DNA from: Niveispirillum fermenti | GTDB taxonomy: Bacteria; Pseudomonadota; Alphaproteobacteria; Azospirillales; Azospirillaceae | Length of the DNA: 64,000 nucleotides | Direction: 5' to 3' | Assembly (NCBI RefSeq): GCF_048066175.1 | Contig: NZ_JBLTXA010000006.1 | Location: 207,163-271,162 of the forward strand | Part shown: positions 32,308 to 40,309 of the stretch, in pieces | Layout: every line of letters begins with the position of its first letter | How positions within the stretch are numbered: the first letter of the stretch is position 1 | Notes under the pieces: model-generated | The model's database searches: none | Told to the model about the DNA's origin: nothing | What the model saw: only the letters and a program-made list of their open reading frames with translations | Program-made: the position numbers and the translations under genes

Positions 32308-32940
32308 ATGAGCATGAAGCCTTTTGTCGTCGAGACCGGCGTCGCCGCCGCCCTGATGCGCAACAACATCGACACCGACCAGATCACGCCGGGCCATACC
32401 GGCATGAAGGTACAGAAGACGGGGTTTGGCGAGGGCCTGTTCTTCAACTGGCGCTATCTGCCCGGCGGGGGCGAAAATCCCGACTTCATCCTGAACCGGC
32501 CGCCGTTCCGCGAAACCAGGTTCCTGCTGGCCGGCACCAATTTCGGCTGCGGCAGTTCGCGGGAATTCGCGGTGTGGGCCTTGCGGGACTTTGGCATCCG
32601 CGCCGTTATCGCCCCCAGCTTCGGCGCCATCTTCACCAGCAACTGCTACATGAACGGCGTGGCGCCCATCGCCCTGCCGGAAGACGCGGTGAGCACCCTG
32701 GCGGCGGAGATCACGCCAGAGGCCTGCATCATGACAGTCGATCTGTCGCGGCAGGTCATCCGGTCGCCCTCGGGCCGGGAATACGGCTTCCACATTCCGG
32801 ACCTGCAGCGCGAGAGGCTGCTGGAGGGCTTGGACGCCATCGACGCAACCCGCAAGCGCGAGCCACAGATCGCGGCCTTCCAGGCCGCCGACGCCGTGCG
32901 CCGCCCCTGGGTCTACAAGGTGGAAGGAAGAACGGCATGA
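32308..32940 (+). CDS. aconitase-family hydro-lyase, small subunit (LeuD-like)
   Basis: A 210-residue swivel-domain protein. NNIDTDQITPGH, GTNFGCGSSREFAVWAL and FGAIFTSNCYMNG are the LeuD/aconitase domain-4 hallmarks that contact substrate. The ribosome site GGAGGGG lies before ATG 32308, only three bases after the large-subunit stop. The end overlaps the lyase gene by four bases (ATGA). It works only with the preceding subunit. Confidence 0.9.
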   Translation: MSMKPFVVETGVAAALMRNNIDTDQITPGHTGMKVQKTGFGEGLFFNWRYLPGGGENPDFILNRPPFRETRFLLAGTNFGCGSSREFAVWALRDFGIRAVIAPSFGAIFTSNCYMNGVAPIALPEDAVSTLAAEITPEACIMTVDLSRQVIRSPSGREYGFHIPDLQRERLLEGLDAIDATRKREPQIAAFQAADAVRRPWVYKVEGRTA

Positions 32941-33794
32941 CCTGTTTCACCCCGCTCGCTGACCTGCTGGCCCGCGAAAAGCCGCTGCTGCTGCCGGTGG
33001 CGCATGATGCGCTGTCGGCCCGGATGATCGAGCGCGCCGGCTTTGCCGCCGCCGCCATCGGCGGCTTCGGCATCATCGGTTGCCGCACCGGCCTGCCCGA
33101 CCTGGGCCTGGCCAGCTTCGGCGAGATCAGCACCGCCGTCCGCGACATCGCCGCTGCCACCGGCCTGCCGCTGATCGTCGATGGCGATGACGGCTATGGC
33201 GACGTCAAGAACGTGGTACGCACACTGCGCACCTATGAGGAGATGGGCATCAGCGCCCTGGTGCTGGAGGATCAGGTCAGCCCCAAGAAATGCGGCCATG
33301 CCGCCGTGACGCGGGAAGTGGTGCCGGTAACGGTGGCGGAAAAGAAGATCGCGGCGGCCGTGGCGGCCCGGCGGCGGCCGGACCTGGCCATTATCGCCCG
33401 CACCGACGCGCGCCTGGTCGAAGGGCTGGACGCCGCCATCGACCGCGGTCACCGCTATATCGCCCAGGGGGCCGATGCCCTGTTCGTGGAGGCGCCGACG
33501 TCGGTAGAGGAACTGGAGCGGATCGGCCGGTCATTCACGGTGCCGCTGATCGTCAACGCCGCCGAGGGCGGGCGGACGCCCGTGCTGACGCCGGAACAAT
33601 ATCGCGAGCTGGGTTTTTCCATCATCCTCTACCCGGCCACCCTGCTGCTGCGCATGGTGGGGCTGTTCGAACGGACGCTGGCCGCACTCCGCCGGGGCGA
33701 ATTCGCCGACGAGGGGCCGCTGCCCGCCTTCCAGACCCTGACCAGCATCATGGACATGGATGCATGGATGGAGATCGACCGCCGCCATGCCTGA
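32937..33794 (+). CDS. isocitrate lyase/PEP mutase superfamily lyase
   Basis: A 285-residue TIM barrel. The signature K-K-C-G-H (KKCGHAAVTRE, catalytic C119) marks it as a C-C lyase of the methylisocitrate/dimethylmalate-lyase type, and VDGDDGYGD gives the magnesium aspartates. These enzymes split a 2-hydroxy-dicarboxylate into pyruvate (or oxaloacetate-like) plus a short acid. Directly behind an aconitase-type hydratase, it resembles the DmdAB/dimethylmalate-lyase pair known from nicotinate degradation. That parallel is inferred from gene order. Confidence 0.88.
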   Translation: MTCFTPLADLLAREKPLLLPVAHDALSARMIERAGFAAAAIGGFGIIGCRTGLPDLGLASFGEISTAVRDIAAATGLPLIVDGDDGYGDVKNVVRTLRTYEEMGISALVLEDQVSPKKCGHAAVTREVVPVTVAEKKIAAAVAARRRPDLAIIARTDARLVEGLDAAIDRGHRYIAQGADALFVEAPTSVEELERIGRSFTVPLIVNAAEGGRTPVLTPEQYRELGFSIILYPATLLLRMVGLFERTLAALRRGEFADEGPLPAFQTLTSIMDMDAWMEIDRRHA

Positions 33795-34725
33795 CCGGAT
33801 CATCCTGCAGACGGCGCGTCTGCCCGTCCCGCAGCAGCCCGCCGACCGGCTGGGCCACCCGGTCCCCATCCTGGATGCGTTGCCGGACGGGGATGCCTGG
33901 CTTGCAGCACAGGGGGCCGGGGTGGAGTGCCTGATCACCCATGCGATGCGGGGCGCATCGGCCGACCTGCTGGCCCGCCTGCCCAACCTGCGGCTGATCG
34001 CCAATTTCGGCGCGGGCACCGACCTTATCGACCTGGAACAGGCGCGGGCGCGGGGCATCATGGTCACCGCCTCCGGCGCGGTCCTGGCCGATGACGTCGC
34101 CGACCTGGCGATATGGCAGGTCCTGACCCTGCTGCGCGGCACGGCGGGTGCCGACGCTTTCGTGCGGACGGGACACTGGCGGCAGGGTCCCCTGCCGCTG
34201 GGCCGCGGCGCGCGGGGGCGGAGGGTCGGCATTCTGGGTTTCGGACGGATCGGACAGGCCATCGCCGCCCGGGCCGGGACCTTCGGCATGGACATCGCCT
34301 ACCATGCACGCCGCCCGGCCGCCGCCAGCCCCCATCCCCGCTTCGACACGCCCGTCGATCTGGCGCGGTGGGCGGAGTTGCTGATCATCGCCCTGCCCGG
34401 CGGACCGGAAACGGCAGGACTTGTCGGGCGGGCTGTCATCGACGCCCTGGGGTCCGCCGGAATGCTGGTCAATATCGCGCGCGGCAGCATCGTGGACGAA
34501 GCAGCCCTTGCAGCCGCCCTGACCGAAGGGCGTCTGGCCGGCGCGGCACTGGATGTCTTCCATACCGAGCCCGATGTGTCGCCCGCCCTGCTGGCCGCCC
34601 CCAACCTGCTGCTGACGCCGCATGTCGGCTCGGCCACGCGCGATGCGCGCCTGGCCATGCTCGACCATGTCGTTACCAGCATCCTGGCTTTCCACGCCGG
34701 AAGGCCGCTGGACGGCATCGTCTGA
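33787..34725 (+). CDS. D-2-hydroxyacid dehydrogenase (NAD(P)-dependent)
   Basis: A 312-residue protein of the glyoxylate/hydroxypyruvate reductase group. The Rossmann motif is VGILGFGRIGQAIA (about 147-160). Catalytic Arg is in VNIARGSIVDE, Glu in VFHTEPDV and His in LTPHVGSAT. It interconverts a 2-keto acid and a D-2-hydroxy acid. The start overlaps the lyase by eight bases. The order in the operon suggests that it handles a keto acid released by the lyase or made by the dehydratase. Confidence 0.9.
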   Translation: MPDRIILQTARLPVPQQPADRLGHPVPILDALPDGDAWLAAQGAGVECLITHAMRGASADLLARLPNLRLIANFGAGTDLIDLEQARARGIMVTASGAVLADDVADLAIWQVLTLLRGTAGADAFVRTGHWRQGPLPLGRGARGRRVGILGFGRIGQAIAARAGTFGMDIAYHARRPAAASPHPRFDTPVDLARWAELLIIALPGGPETAGLVGRAVIDALGSAGMLVNIARGSIVDEAALAAALTEGRLAGAALDVFHTEPDVSPALLAAPNLLLTPHVGSATRDARLAMLDHVVTSILAFHAGRPLDGIV

Positions 34726-34738
34726 GAAAGGCACCATC

Positions 34739-36445
34739 TTGGCCAAGCCGCCTTACCGCTCCGCCACCATCACCAGCGGCATCGTCCGAACGACGACACG
34801 CAGCTTCCTCTATGCCCTGGGCCAGGATGACGAGGATATCGCCCGGCCGCATATCGGCGTCATCCATACCGGCGGGGAGATGAGCCCCTGCAACCTGACC
34901 CTGCAGGCCCAGGCCCAGCATGCGAAGACGGGCATCCATGCCCATGGCGGCACGCCGCATGAATGCCCCGTCGTCTCGGTGTCCGACGGCCTGTCGGTGG
35001 CGCATTCCGGCATGCGCTTCTCCCTGATCTCCCGCGACCTGATCGCCGACAGCGTCGAGGCGACGGTGCGCGGCCATCAATGGGACGGGATTTTCGGCAT
35101 CGGCGGCTGCGACAAGAACATTCCCGGCATCATCATGGGCATGGTCCGCTGCAACGTGCCCTCCGTCTTCCTCTATGGCGGGTCCGCCCTGCCCGGCCGC
35201 CGGCACGGGCGCGACGTCAACATCGTCGACACCTACGAGATGATCGGCAAGGTGCTGGCCGGGACGGAGCCCGTATCGGAACTGGAAGCCATGGCACGGG
35301 CCTGCCTGCCTGCCCCCGGTTCCTGCGCCGGCCAGTACACGGCCAACACCATGGGCATGGTGTCCGAAGCGCTGGGCCTGGCCCTGCCCGGTTCCTCCAT
35401 GGTGCCTGCCATCTTCTCCGAACGCGCACCGCTGGCCCGGCGCGGTGCCCGCGCGCTGATGGCGGCCGTGACCGGCGACGGCCCCCTGCCCCGCGACATC
35501 GTCAACCGCCGGTCGGTCGAAAATGCCTGCGCCCTGGTGGCCGCCACGGGCGGATCGACCAACGCCGCCCTGCATCTGCCGGCCATCGCGCATGAAGCCG
35601 GCCTGTCCTTCACCATGGACGACGTGGCCGCGGTGTTCGCCCGCACGCCGCTGATCGCCGATCTGAAGCCCGGCGGCCGCTTCCTGGCGCTGGATGTCTT
35701 CCATGCCGGCGGCGCGCCGGTGATCCTGAAGGCGCTGCTGGCCGGCGGTTACCTGCATGGTGATTGCCTGACCATCACCGGCCGCACGATCGCAGAGGAA
35801 CTGGAAGGCGCCCCCGCCCCCGACGGGCAGGTGGTGCGCGGTACGCAGGATGCCCTTGCCCCCACGGGCGGCGTGGCCGTGCTGAAGGGCAGCCTGGCGC
35901 CCCAGGGGGCCTTGCTGAAGGTCGCGGGGCTGACGACGCTGACCCATCGCGGCCCCGCCCGTGTGTTCGAGAATGAGGAGGAATGCCTGAAGGCCGTGAA
36001 ATCCATGGCCTACCGGCCCGGCGACGTCATCATCATCCGCAACGAGGGTCCGCGCGGCGGCCCCGGCATGCGGGAGATGCTGGGCATCACCGCCCTGCTC
36101 TATGGCCAGGGCAACGGGGAGAAGGTGGCGCTGATCACCGACGGCCGCTTCTCCGGCGCCACACGGGGCCTGTGCATCGGCTATGTCTGCCCGGAAGCGG
36201 CGGATGGCGGGCCCATCGCCTTCATCCGCAATGGCGATATCGTCAGCATCGACGCCCGGCCAGGCGAGCAACGGCTGGATATCGAGTTGCCGTCGGCGGA
36301 ACTGGCCGAACGCCGGTCCACCACACCTGCCAGACAGCGGCCCCGGCTGGGCGGATTGCTGGAGAAATACCGGGCCACGGTCGGCCCCGCCCATCTGGGC
36401 GCCGTCACCCATTCCGGCGCCGTGACCTGGAAACGTGATGAATGA
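34739..36445 (+). CDS. IlvD/Edd family dehydratase
   Basis: A 568-residue Fe-S dehydratase. Candidate cluster cysteines are C51 (EMSPCN), C124 (GIGGCDKN) and C196 (GSCAGQYTANTM); DGRFSGATRG in the C-terminal domain is a family hallmark. No ATG fits. The TTG at 34739 has AAAGG seven bases upstream and lies 13 bases after the dehydrogenase stop. Members act on dihydroxy-acids or aldonic acids such as arabonate and xylonate. Its catabolic operon favours a sugar-acid-like substrate over valine synthesis, but this is not certain. Confidence 0.9.
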   Translation: MAKPPYRSATITSGIVRTTTRSFLYALGQDDEDIARPHIGVIHTGGEMSPCNLTLQAQAQHAKTGIHAHGGTPHECPVVSVSDGLSVAHSGMRFSLISRDLIADSVEATVRGHQWDGIFGIGGCDKNIPGIIMGMVRCNVPSVFLYGGSALPGRRHGRDVNIVDTYEMIGKVLAGTEPVSELEAMARACLPAPGSCAGQYTANTMGMVSEALGLALPGSSMVPAIFSERAPLARRGARALMAAVTGDGPLPRDIVNRRSVENACALVAATGGSTNAALHLPAIAHEAGLSFTMDDVAAVFARTPLIADLKPGGRFLALDVFHAGGAPVILKALLAGGYLHGDCLTITGRTIAEELEGAPAPDGQVVRGTQDALAPTGGVAVLKGSLAPQGALLKVAGLTTLTHRGPARVFENEEECLKAVKSMAYRPGDVIIIRNEGPRGGPGMREMLGITALLYGQGNGEKVALITDGRFSGATRGLCIGYVCPEAADGGPIAFIRNGDIVSIDARPGEQRLDIELPSAELAERRSTTPARQRPRLGGLLEKYRATVGPAHLGAVTHSGAVTWKRDE

Positions 36446-36544
36446 TGGCCGCCCTTGCCCGGGGCGCTGTGCCGCCGATTGAACGACCCGGCCCACGCGC
36501 TTATACAATCCCGGCGGGATCGCCCGCGCTGCCACGAGGAACAG

Positions 36545-37270
36545 ATGATCGAACCGGGGACGGGCACGAGGGGCGAGGCCGTGGCAGCATGGATCCGCAA
36601 GCGCATCGTCAATGGCGAGTTCCCGCCCGACACGCATCTCCAGGAACAGGTCATCGGCAACCTGACCGGCACCTCGCGCACCCCGGTCCGCGAGGCGCTG
36701 AAGCTTTTGCAGCGCGAACAGCTCGTGATCTATTCCCCCAACCGCGGCTACGTCGTCCGTCGCTTCAGCCTGAAGGACATCCTGGATGCTTTCGAGGTTC
36801 GCGCCATGCTGGAAGGCATGGTCTGCCACATCGCCGCCGCCAAGGGCCTGGACGGGGAGACGCAGACGGCGCTGCTGGACAATGTCGCGGAAATGGGGCG
36901 GGTCGCCTTCAGCACGGTCTGGGGGGAAGGAGAAAGCCTGCGCTGCTTCGACCTGAATTTCCATTTCCACAGGCTGCTGATCGCCGCGGCCGACAACCAG
37001 ATGCTGGCCGCTACCATTGCGCAGACCCAGCGCCTGCCGCTGATCTTCGATTCAGAGCGGCGGCTGCAGAACGTCTCGCGCGTCAGCCGCCTGTTCGAAA
37101 GCGGGGACATGCGCCGCTCTTGCCGGGACCACGAGGAGATTCTGGCCGCCATTCGCGCCCGCGACGCCGCCTCGGCCGAACGGCTGATGCGGGAACACAT
37201 CCTGAAAAGCCGCGCGTCCATCGCCCAGAACTTCGCCCGCGCCTATCCGGAGAATGCCGGGGGATCCTGA
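36545..37270 (+). CDS. GntR family regulator (FadR/FCD type)
   Basis: A 241-residue regulator. A winged helix-turn-helix covers about residues 10-78 (GEFPPDTHLQEQVIGNLTGT, then SRTPVREALKLLQREQLV). An FCD ligand domain with metal-binding histidines follows (DLNFHFHRLLI, RDHEEILAAI). ATG 36545 has GAGGAACAG before it. As a member of the operon it probably senses the substrate and binds the TTGTATACAC site in the promoter at 30.7 kb. Confidence 0.9.
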   Translation: MIEPGTGTRGEAVAAWIRKRIVNGEFPPDTHLQEQVIGNLTGTSRTPVREALKLLQREQLVIYSPNRGYVVRRFSLKDILDAFEVRAMLEGMVCHIAAAKGLDGETQTALLDNVAEMGRVAFSTVWGEGESLRCFDLNFHFHRLLIAAADNQMLAATIAQTQRLPLIFDSERRLQNVSRVSRLFESGDMRRSCRDHEEILAAIRARDAASAERLMREHILKSRASIAQNFARAYPENAGGS

Positions 37271-37340
37271 CGCGGCGGGGACTGGCAGCAGCATCCTTTC
37301 TTCAACCCATGCCGGCATGACCGGCTGCCGGGAACCCGCC

Positions 37341-37832
37341 ATGACCCAAGACACTATCCCCGATCTGTTGAAGATGGCTCTTCGCCGGCTGGCGAAAGCG
37401 GTCGTCGTCATCACCGCCGCCCATGAAGGCACCCGCCATGCCATGTCGGCCACGGCGGTCAGCGAGATCAGCTTCGATCCCTGTTCGATGCTGATCTGTG
37501 TCAACAGGTCCGCCTCGCTGCACCCCGTGCTGGCGGCCGGTGCGCCGTTCGCCATCAACATCCTGCACCATGATCACGAACGCATCGCCCGGCTATGCGC
37601 CGGGCAGGCGAAGGGCGAGGCGCGTTTCGCCGAAGGGGACTGGCGCGAGGCCGCCCTGTCCGTCCCCCGCCTGGCCAGCGCGCAGGCCAGCATTGTCTGC
37701 CGCAACGTCAAGCAGGTGGAGCACGGCACGCACGGAATATTCATCGGTGACGTCGTGGAGGTGTTTACGGACGGCGAGCCCGACCCGTTGGTCTATGTCG
37801 ACGGCCGCTATGCCCGCATTGCGCAGGGTTGA
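37341..37832 (+). CDS. flavin reductase family protein (HpaC-like)
   Basis: A 163-residue flavin-binding split-barrel protein. Blocks: RLAKAVVVITAAHEGTRHAM, SFDPCSMLICVNRSASLHPVL, FAINILHHDH and DPLVYVDGRYARI. It supplies reduced FMN or FAD to a two-component monooxygenase. No oxygenase component lies in its own operon. The LLM monooxygenase at 25.7-26.8 kb is a possible partner. The start ATG 37341 is preceded by GGGAACCCGCC. Confidence 0.9.
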   Translation: MTQDTIPDLLKMALRRLAKAVVVITAAHEGTRHAMSATAVSEISFDPCSMLICVNRSASLHPVLAAGAPFAINILHHDHERIARLCAGQAKGEARFAEGDWREAALSVPRLASAQASIVCRNVKQVEHGTHGIFIGDVVEVFTDGEPDPLVYVDGRYARIAQG

Positions 37833-37865
37833 TGCGGTCGCTCCTGTTCAGTACCGGCGCTAGGG

Positions 37866-37967
37866 GCAGCATGGCCGCTGACCACGATCAACGCCATGCT
37901 GGCTGCCAGCGGTTTTCCCTTGACTGGAAACCGCTGCGGCGGCGACCGCCGCCGCGCGGCAAATGCC
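37866..37967. repeat. hairpin cluster, probable distant copy of the repeat element
   Basis: Consecutive inverted repeats in the gap between the flavin-reductase gene and the convergent SDR: AGCATGGC/GCCATGCT (37868-37875/37893-37900), AGCGGTTT/AAACCGCT (37908-37915/37928-37935), and CGGCGGCGACCGCC (37937-37950), identical for 14 bases to the centre of copy 1 at 12.2 kb. A GCGGCA-AA-TGCCGC hairpin follows. The layout of hairpin plus CGGCGGCGACCGCC is the same as in copy 1, while the stem sequences differ. Confidence 0.6.
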
Positions 37968-38034
37968 GCGTGAAGCCAGGCCATGGCGACATGAATCCTG
38001 CGTCCGCGTCAGGGCACGGGCCTCAACGCAGCCA

Positions 38035-38799
38035 TCATTGCGCTGTCCACCCCCCATCGACCAGGAGGGCCGCCCCCGTAACCAGGCTGGCGGCGGGGCT
38101 GGCCAGAAACAGCACGGCCTGCGCCACCTCGCTGCCCTGACCCAATCTGCCCAGGGGAATGCGGTTCAGCACGAAATCACGGAAGGCAGGATCGTTCAGC
38201 ATGGGCGCCGTCATCGGCGTTTCGATGAAAGTCGGCCCGACGGAATTGACCCGGATCGCCGCCGGCGCCAGTTCCACGGCCATGGCCTTGTTCAGCCCCT
38301 CCAGCGCATGCTTGGTCATGCAATAGACAGTGCGGTTGGGGGAACCGACATGCCCCATCTGGGAAGAGACATGGACGATCGAGCCACCCCGGCCGCCGCG
38401 TCTGATCGCCCGCACTGCGGATTGTGCGACCAGGAAGGCCGTGCGCACATTCAGACCCAATAGATGGTCCAGGGTTTCCGGTGTCACGTCCGTGAAAGGC
38501 TGTGGCCGGTTGGCGCCGACATTGTTCACCAGGATGTCCAGCCGGTCCATTTCCTCCACCCGCGCCATGAAGGCCGGGTCGGTGGCATCCATCGCCCAGG
38601 GATCGATACCGCCCGCGGGCGCCGCAGCGGCCAGTTCGTCCAGATCGGCAGCCGTTCGCGCCACGGCCACCACCCGCGCACCGGCCGCCGCCAGCAGCAA
38701 GGCGCAGGCGCGGCCGATCCCTCGTCCGGCACCGGTGACCAGAGCGACCTGCCCTTCCAGGCGGTAGGCCGCCAGCGGATCCTGCGGAGGGATGGACAT
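38035..38799 (-). CDS. short-chain dehydrogenase/reductase
   Basis: A 254-residue classical SDR. NAD motif LVTGAGRGIGRA, NNVGAN, catalytic Ser in HVSSQMG, YxxxK in VYCMTKHALEG, and C-terminal VTGAALLVDGGWTAQ. The substrate is unknown. It is transcribed away from the HisD-paralogue operon, with a triple operator array directly in front of its start. It probably oxidises a hydroxyl intermediate of the same pathway. Confidence 0.93.
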   Translation of the reverse strand: MSIPPQDPLAAYRLEGQVALVTGAGRGIGRACALLLAAAGARVVAVARTAADLDELAAAAPAGGIDPWAMDATDPAFMARVEEMDRLDILVNNVGANRPQPFTDVTPETLDHLLGLNVRTAFLVAQSAVRAIRRGGRGGSIVHVSSQMGHVGSPNRTVYCMTKHALEGLNKAMAVELAPAAIRVNSVGPTFIETPMTAPMLNDPAFRDFVLNRIPLGRLGQGSEVAQAVLFLASPAASLVTGAALLVDGGWTAQ

Positions 38800-38816
38800 G
38801 CGTCACCTCACCTTGT

Positions 38817-38864
38817 GTATGCAAATGCACTATGTATGCGAATGCACTATGTATGCGAATGCAA
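38817..38864. promoter_or_regulatory. triple 17-bp operator-like array
   Basis: Three head-to-tail units of GTATGCRAATGCA at 17-bp spacing (38817, 38834, 38851), the first two followed by CTAT. Each unit contains the dyad-like GTATGC-GAATGC with a central CG, as expected for LacI-type sites. They start 18 bases in front of the SDR ATG and also lie between the SDR and the divergent HisD-paralogue operon. Confidence 0.7.
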
Positions 38865-38940
38865 TCCAAAGCCGATATAGACGGCTTTCACTGCGGATTG
38901 AAAGTGAAAAAATTCGCTTATAAAGCCATTAATCCATATT

Positions 38941-38952
38941 GCATACGCATTC
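38941..38952. promoter_or_regulatory. GCATACGCATTC operator-like site before the HisD paralogue
   Basis: GCATACGCATTC, preceded by ATT and followed by a CCTTTATA box. The same 15 bases ATTGCATACGCATTC occur at 47865-47879 in front of the SnoaL-ABC operon. The reverse complement GAATGCGTATGC matches the array at 38.8 kb. Confidence 0.7.
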
Positions 38953-39022
38953 ATTCCTTTATAGGCTCCACCCGATCCGTACCGGCGGCTGCCGGAAAAC
39001 TGAACAGGAAGGGAGCAGGGTC

Positions 39023-40309
39023 ATGGCGCGGTGGCTGAAGCAGGGCGCAGAGCCGGAGATGGTGGCGTCCGACGACGCCAAGGTGCGGGCGACGGTGGAA
39101 GGCATCCTGGCGGAGATCACCGCCGAGGGAGATGAAGCCGTCCGTCGCTATTCGCAGAAGTTCGACAATTGGGCGCCGGAGAATTTCCGGCTGAGCCGGG
39201 CGGAGATCGACGCCTGCTATGCCACCCTGTCGGAACAGACGATCGCCGATATCCGCTTCGCCCAGACCCAGATCCGCAATTTCGCCCAGGTGCAGCGCGA
39301 CGCCTTGCGCGACGTGGAGGTGGAAACACTGCCCGGTATCGTGCTGGGCCACAGGAACCTGCCGGTGAACTCCGTCGGCTGCTATGTCCCCGGCGGCAAG
39401 TATCCGCTGGTGGCATCGGCGCATATGAGCGTGGTGACGGCCAAGGTAGCAGGCGTGAAGCGCGTCATCGCCTGCGCCCCGCCCTATCAGGGCAAGCCCA
39501 ACCCGGCCATCGTCGTCGCCATGGACATGGCCGGCGCGGATGAAATCTACAGCTTCGGCGGCGTGCAGGCCATCGGCGCCATGGGGCTGGGCACGGCCAG
39601 CGTGGCCCCCGTGGACATGATCGTCGGCCCCGGCAACGCCTTTGTCGCGGAGGCCAAGCGCCAGCTTTTCGGCCGTATCGGCATCGACCTGCTGGCCGGG
39701 CCGACAGAAACCCTGGTCATCGCCGATGACAGCGTGGATGGGGAGCTTTGCGCCACCGACCTGCTGGGCCAGGCCGAACATGGCTATAACAGCCCGGCCG
39801 TGCTGCTGACCAATTCGGAGAAGCTGGCCCATGACACGTTGGCGGCCATCGAGCGGCAATTGCAGACCCTGCCCACCGCCGCCATCGCCGGCAAGGCCTG
39901 GGAGGTTTATGGCCAGGTGATCCTGGCTGCGGATGAGGCGGAGATGGTGGCCATCGCTGACGAGATCGCATCGGAGCATGTCCAGGTCATGACGCGCGAC
40001 CCGGACTATTTCCTGGCCAACATGACCAATTATGGCGCCCTGTTCCTGGGGGCCATGACCAATGTTTCCTATGGCGACAAGGTGATCGGAACCAACCACA
40101 CCCTTCCCACGCGCAAGGCGGCGCGCTACACCGGTGGTCTCTGGGTTGGTAAATTCATGAAGACCTGCACCTACCAGCGTGTCCTCACCCCGGCAGCATC
40201 GGCCTTGATCGGGGAATATTGCTCGCGCCTGTGCGCGTTGGAGGGCTTTGCCGGGCACAAGGCGCAGGCAGACATCAGGGTGGAACGATATGGCGGGAAG
40301 GCCGCCTAA
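39023..40309 (+). CDS. histidinol-dehydrogenase family dehydrogenase (catabolic HisD paralogue)
   Basis: A 428-residue HisD-fold enzyme. GPGNAFVAEAKRQLFG, LLAGPTETLVIADD, the zinc/base motif LGQAEHGYNSPAVLLT and EHVQVMTRDP are conserved, as is GTNHTLPT near the C terminus. The histidine genes lie elsewhere (1.6-5.5 kb) without hisD. The context here (SDR, LacI, aldolase, hydrolase) points to a catabolic member, such as those related to sulfopropanediol 3-dehydrogenase (HpsN), that oxidises a terminal alcohol to an acid using NAD. The start ATG 39023 follows GGAAGGGAG. Confidence 0.85.
   Translation: MARWLKQGAEPEMVASDDAKVRATVEGILAEITAEGDEAVRRYSQKFDNWAPENFRLSRAEIDACYATLSEQTIADIRFAQTQIRNFAQVQRDALRDVEVETLPGIVLGHRNLPVNSVGCYVPGGKYPLVASAHMSVVTAKVAGVKRVIACAPPYQGKPNPAIVVAMDMAGADEIYSFGGVQAIGAMGLGTASVAPVDMIVGPGNAFVAEAKRQLFGRIGIDLLAGPTETLVIADDSVDGELCATDLLGQAEHGYNSPAVLLTNSEKLAHDTLAAIERQLQTLPTAAIAGKAWEVYGQVILAADEAEMVAIADEIASEHVQVMTRDPDYFLANMTNYGALFLGAMTNVSYGDKVIGTNHTLPTRKAARYTGGLWVGKFMKTCTYQRVLTPAASALIGEYCSRLCALEGFAGHKAQADIRVERYGGKAA

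Noticed and set aside
30880..32940. LeuC/LeuD pair as leucine biosynthesis genes
   Set aside because: The pair is in an operon with a lyase, a sugar-acid dehydratase type enzyme and GntR; no leuA or leuB is near. Family naming is kept but not the pathway.
38817..38864. Repeated GTATGCGAATGCA units considered as a CRISPR fragment
   Set aside because: Spacing is only 4 bases and spacers are identical; an operator array fits better.
39023..40309. HisD homologue as the histidine-biosynthetic histidinol dehydrogenase
   Set aside because: It lies far from the his operon in a LacI-controlled catabolic cluster; a paralogue is more likely, though not proved.
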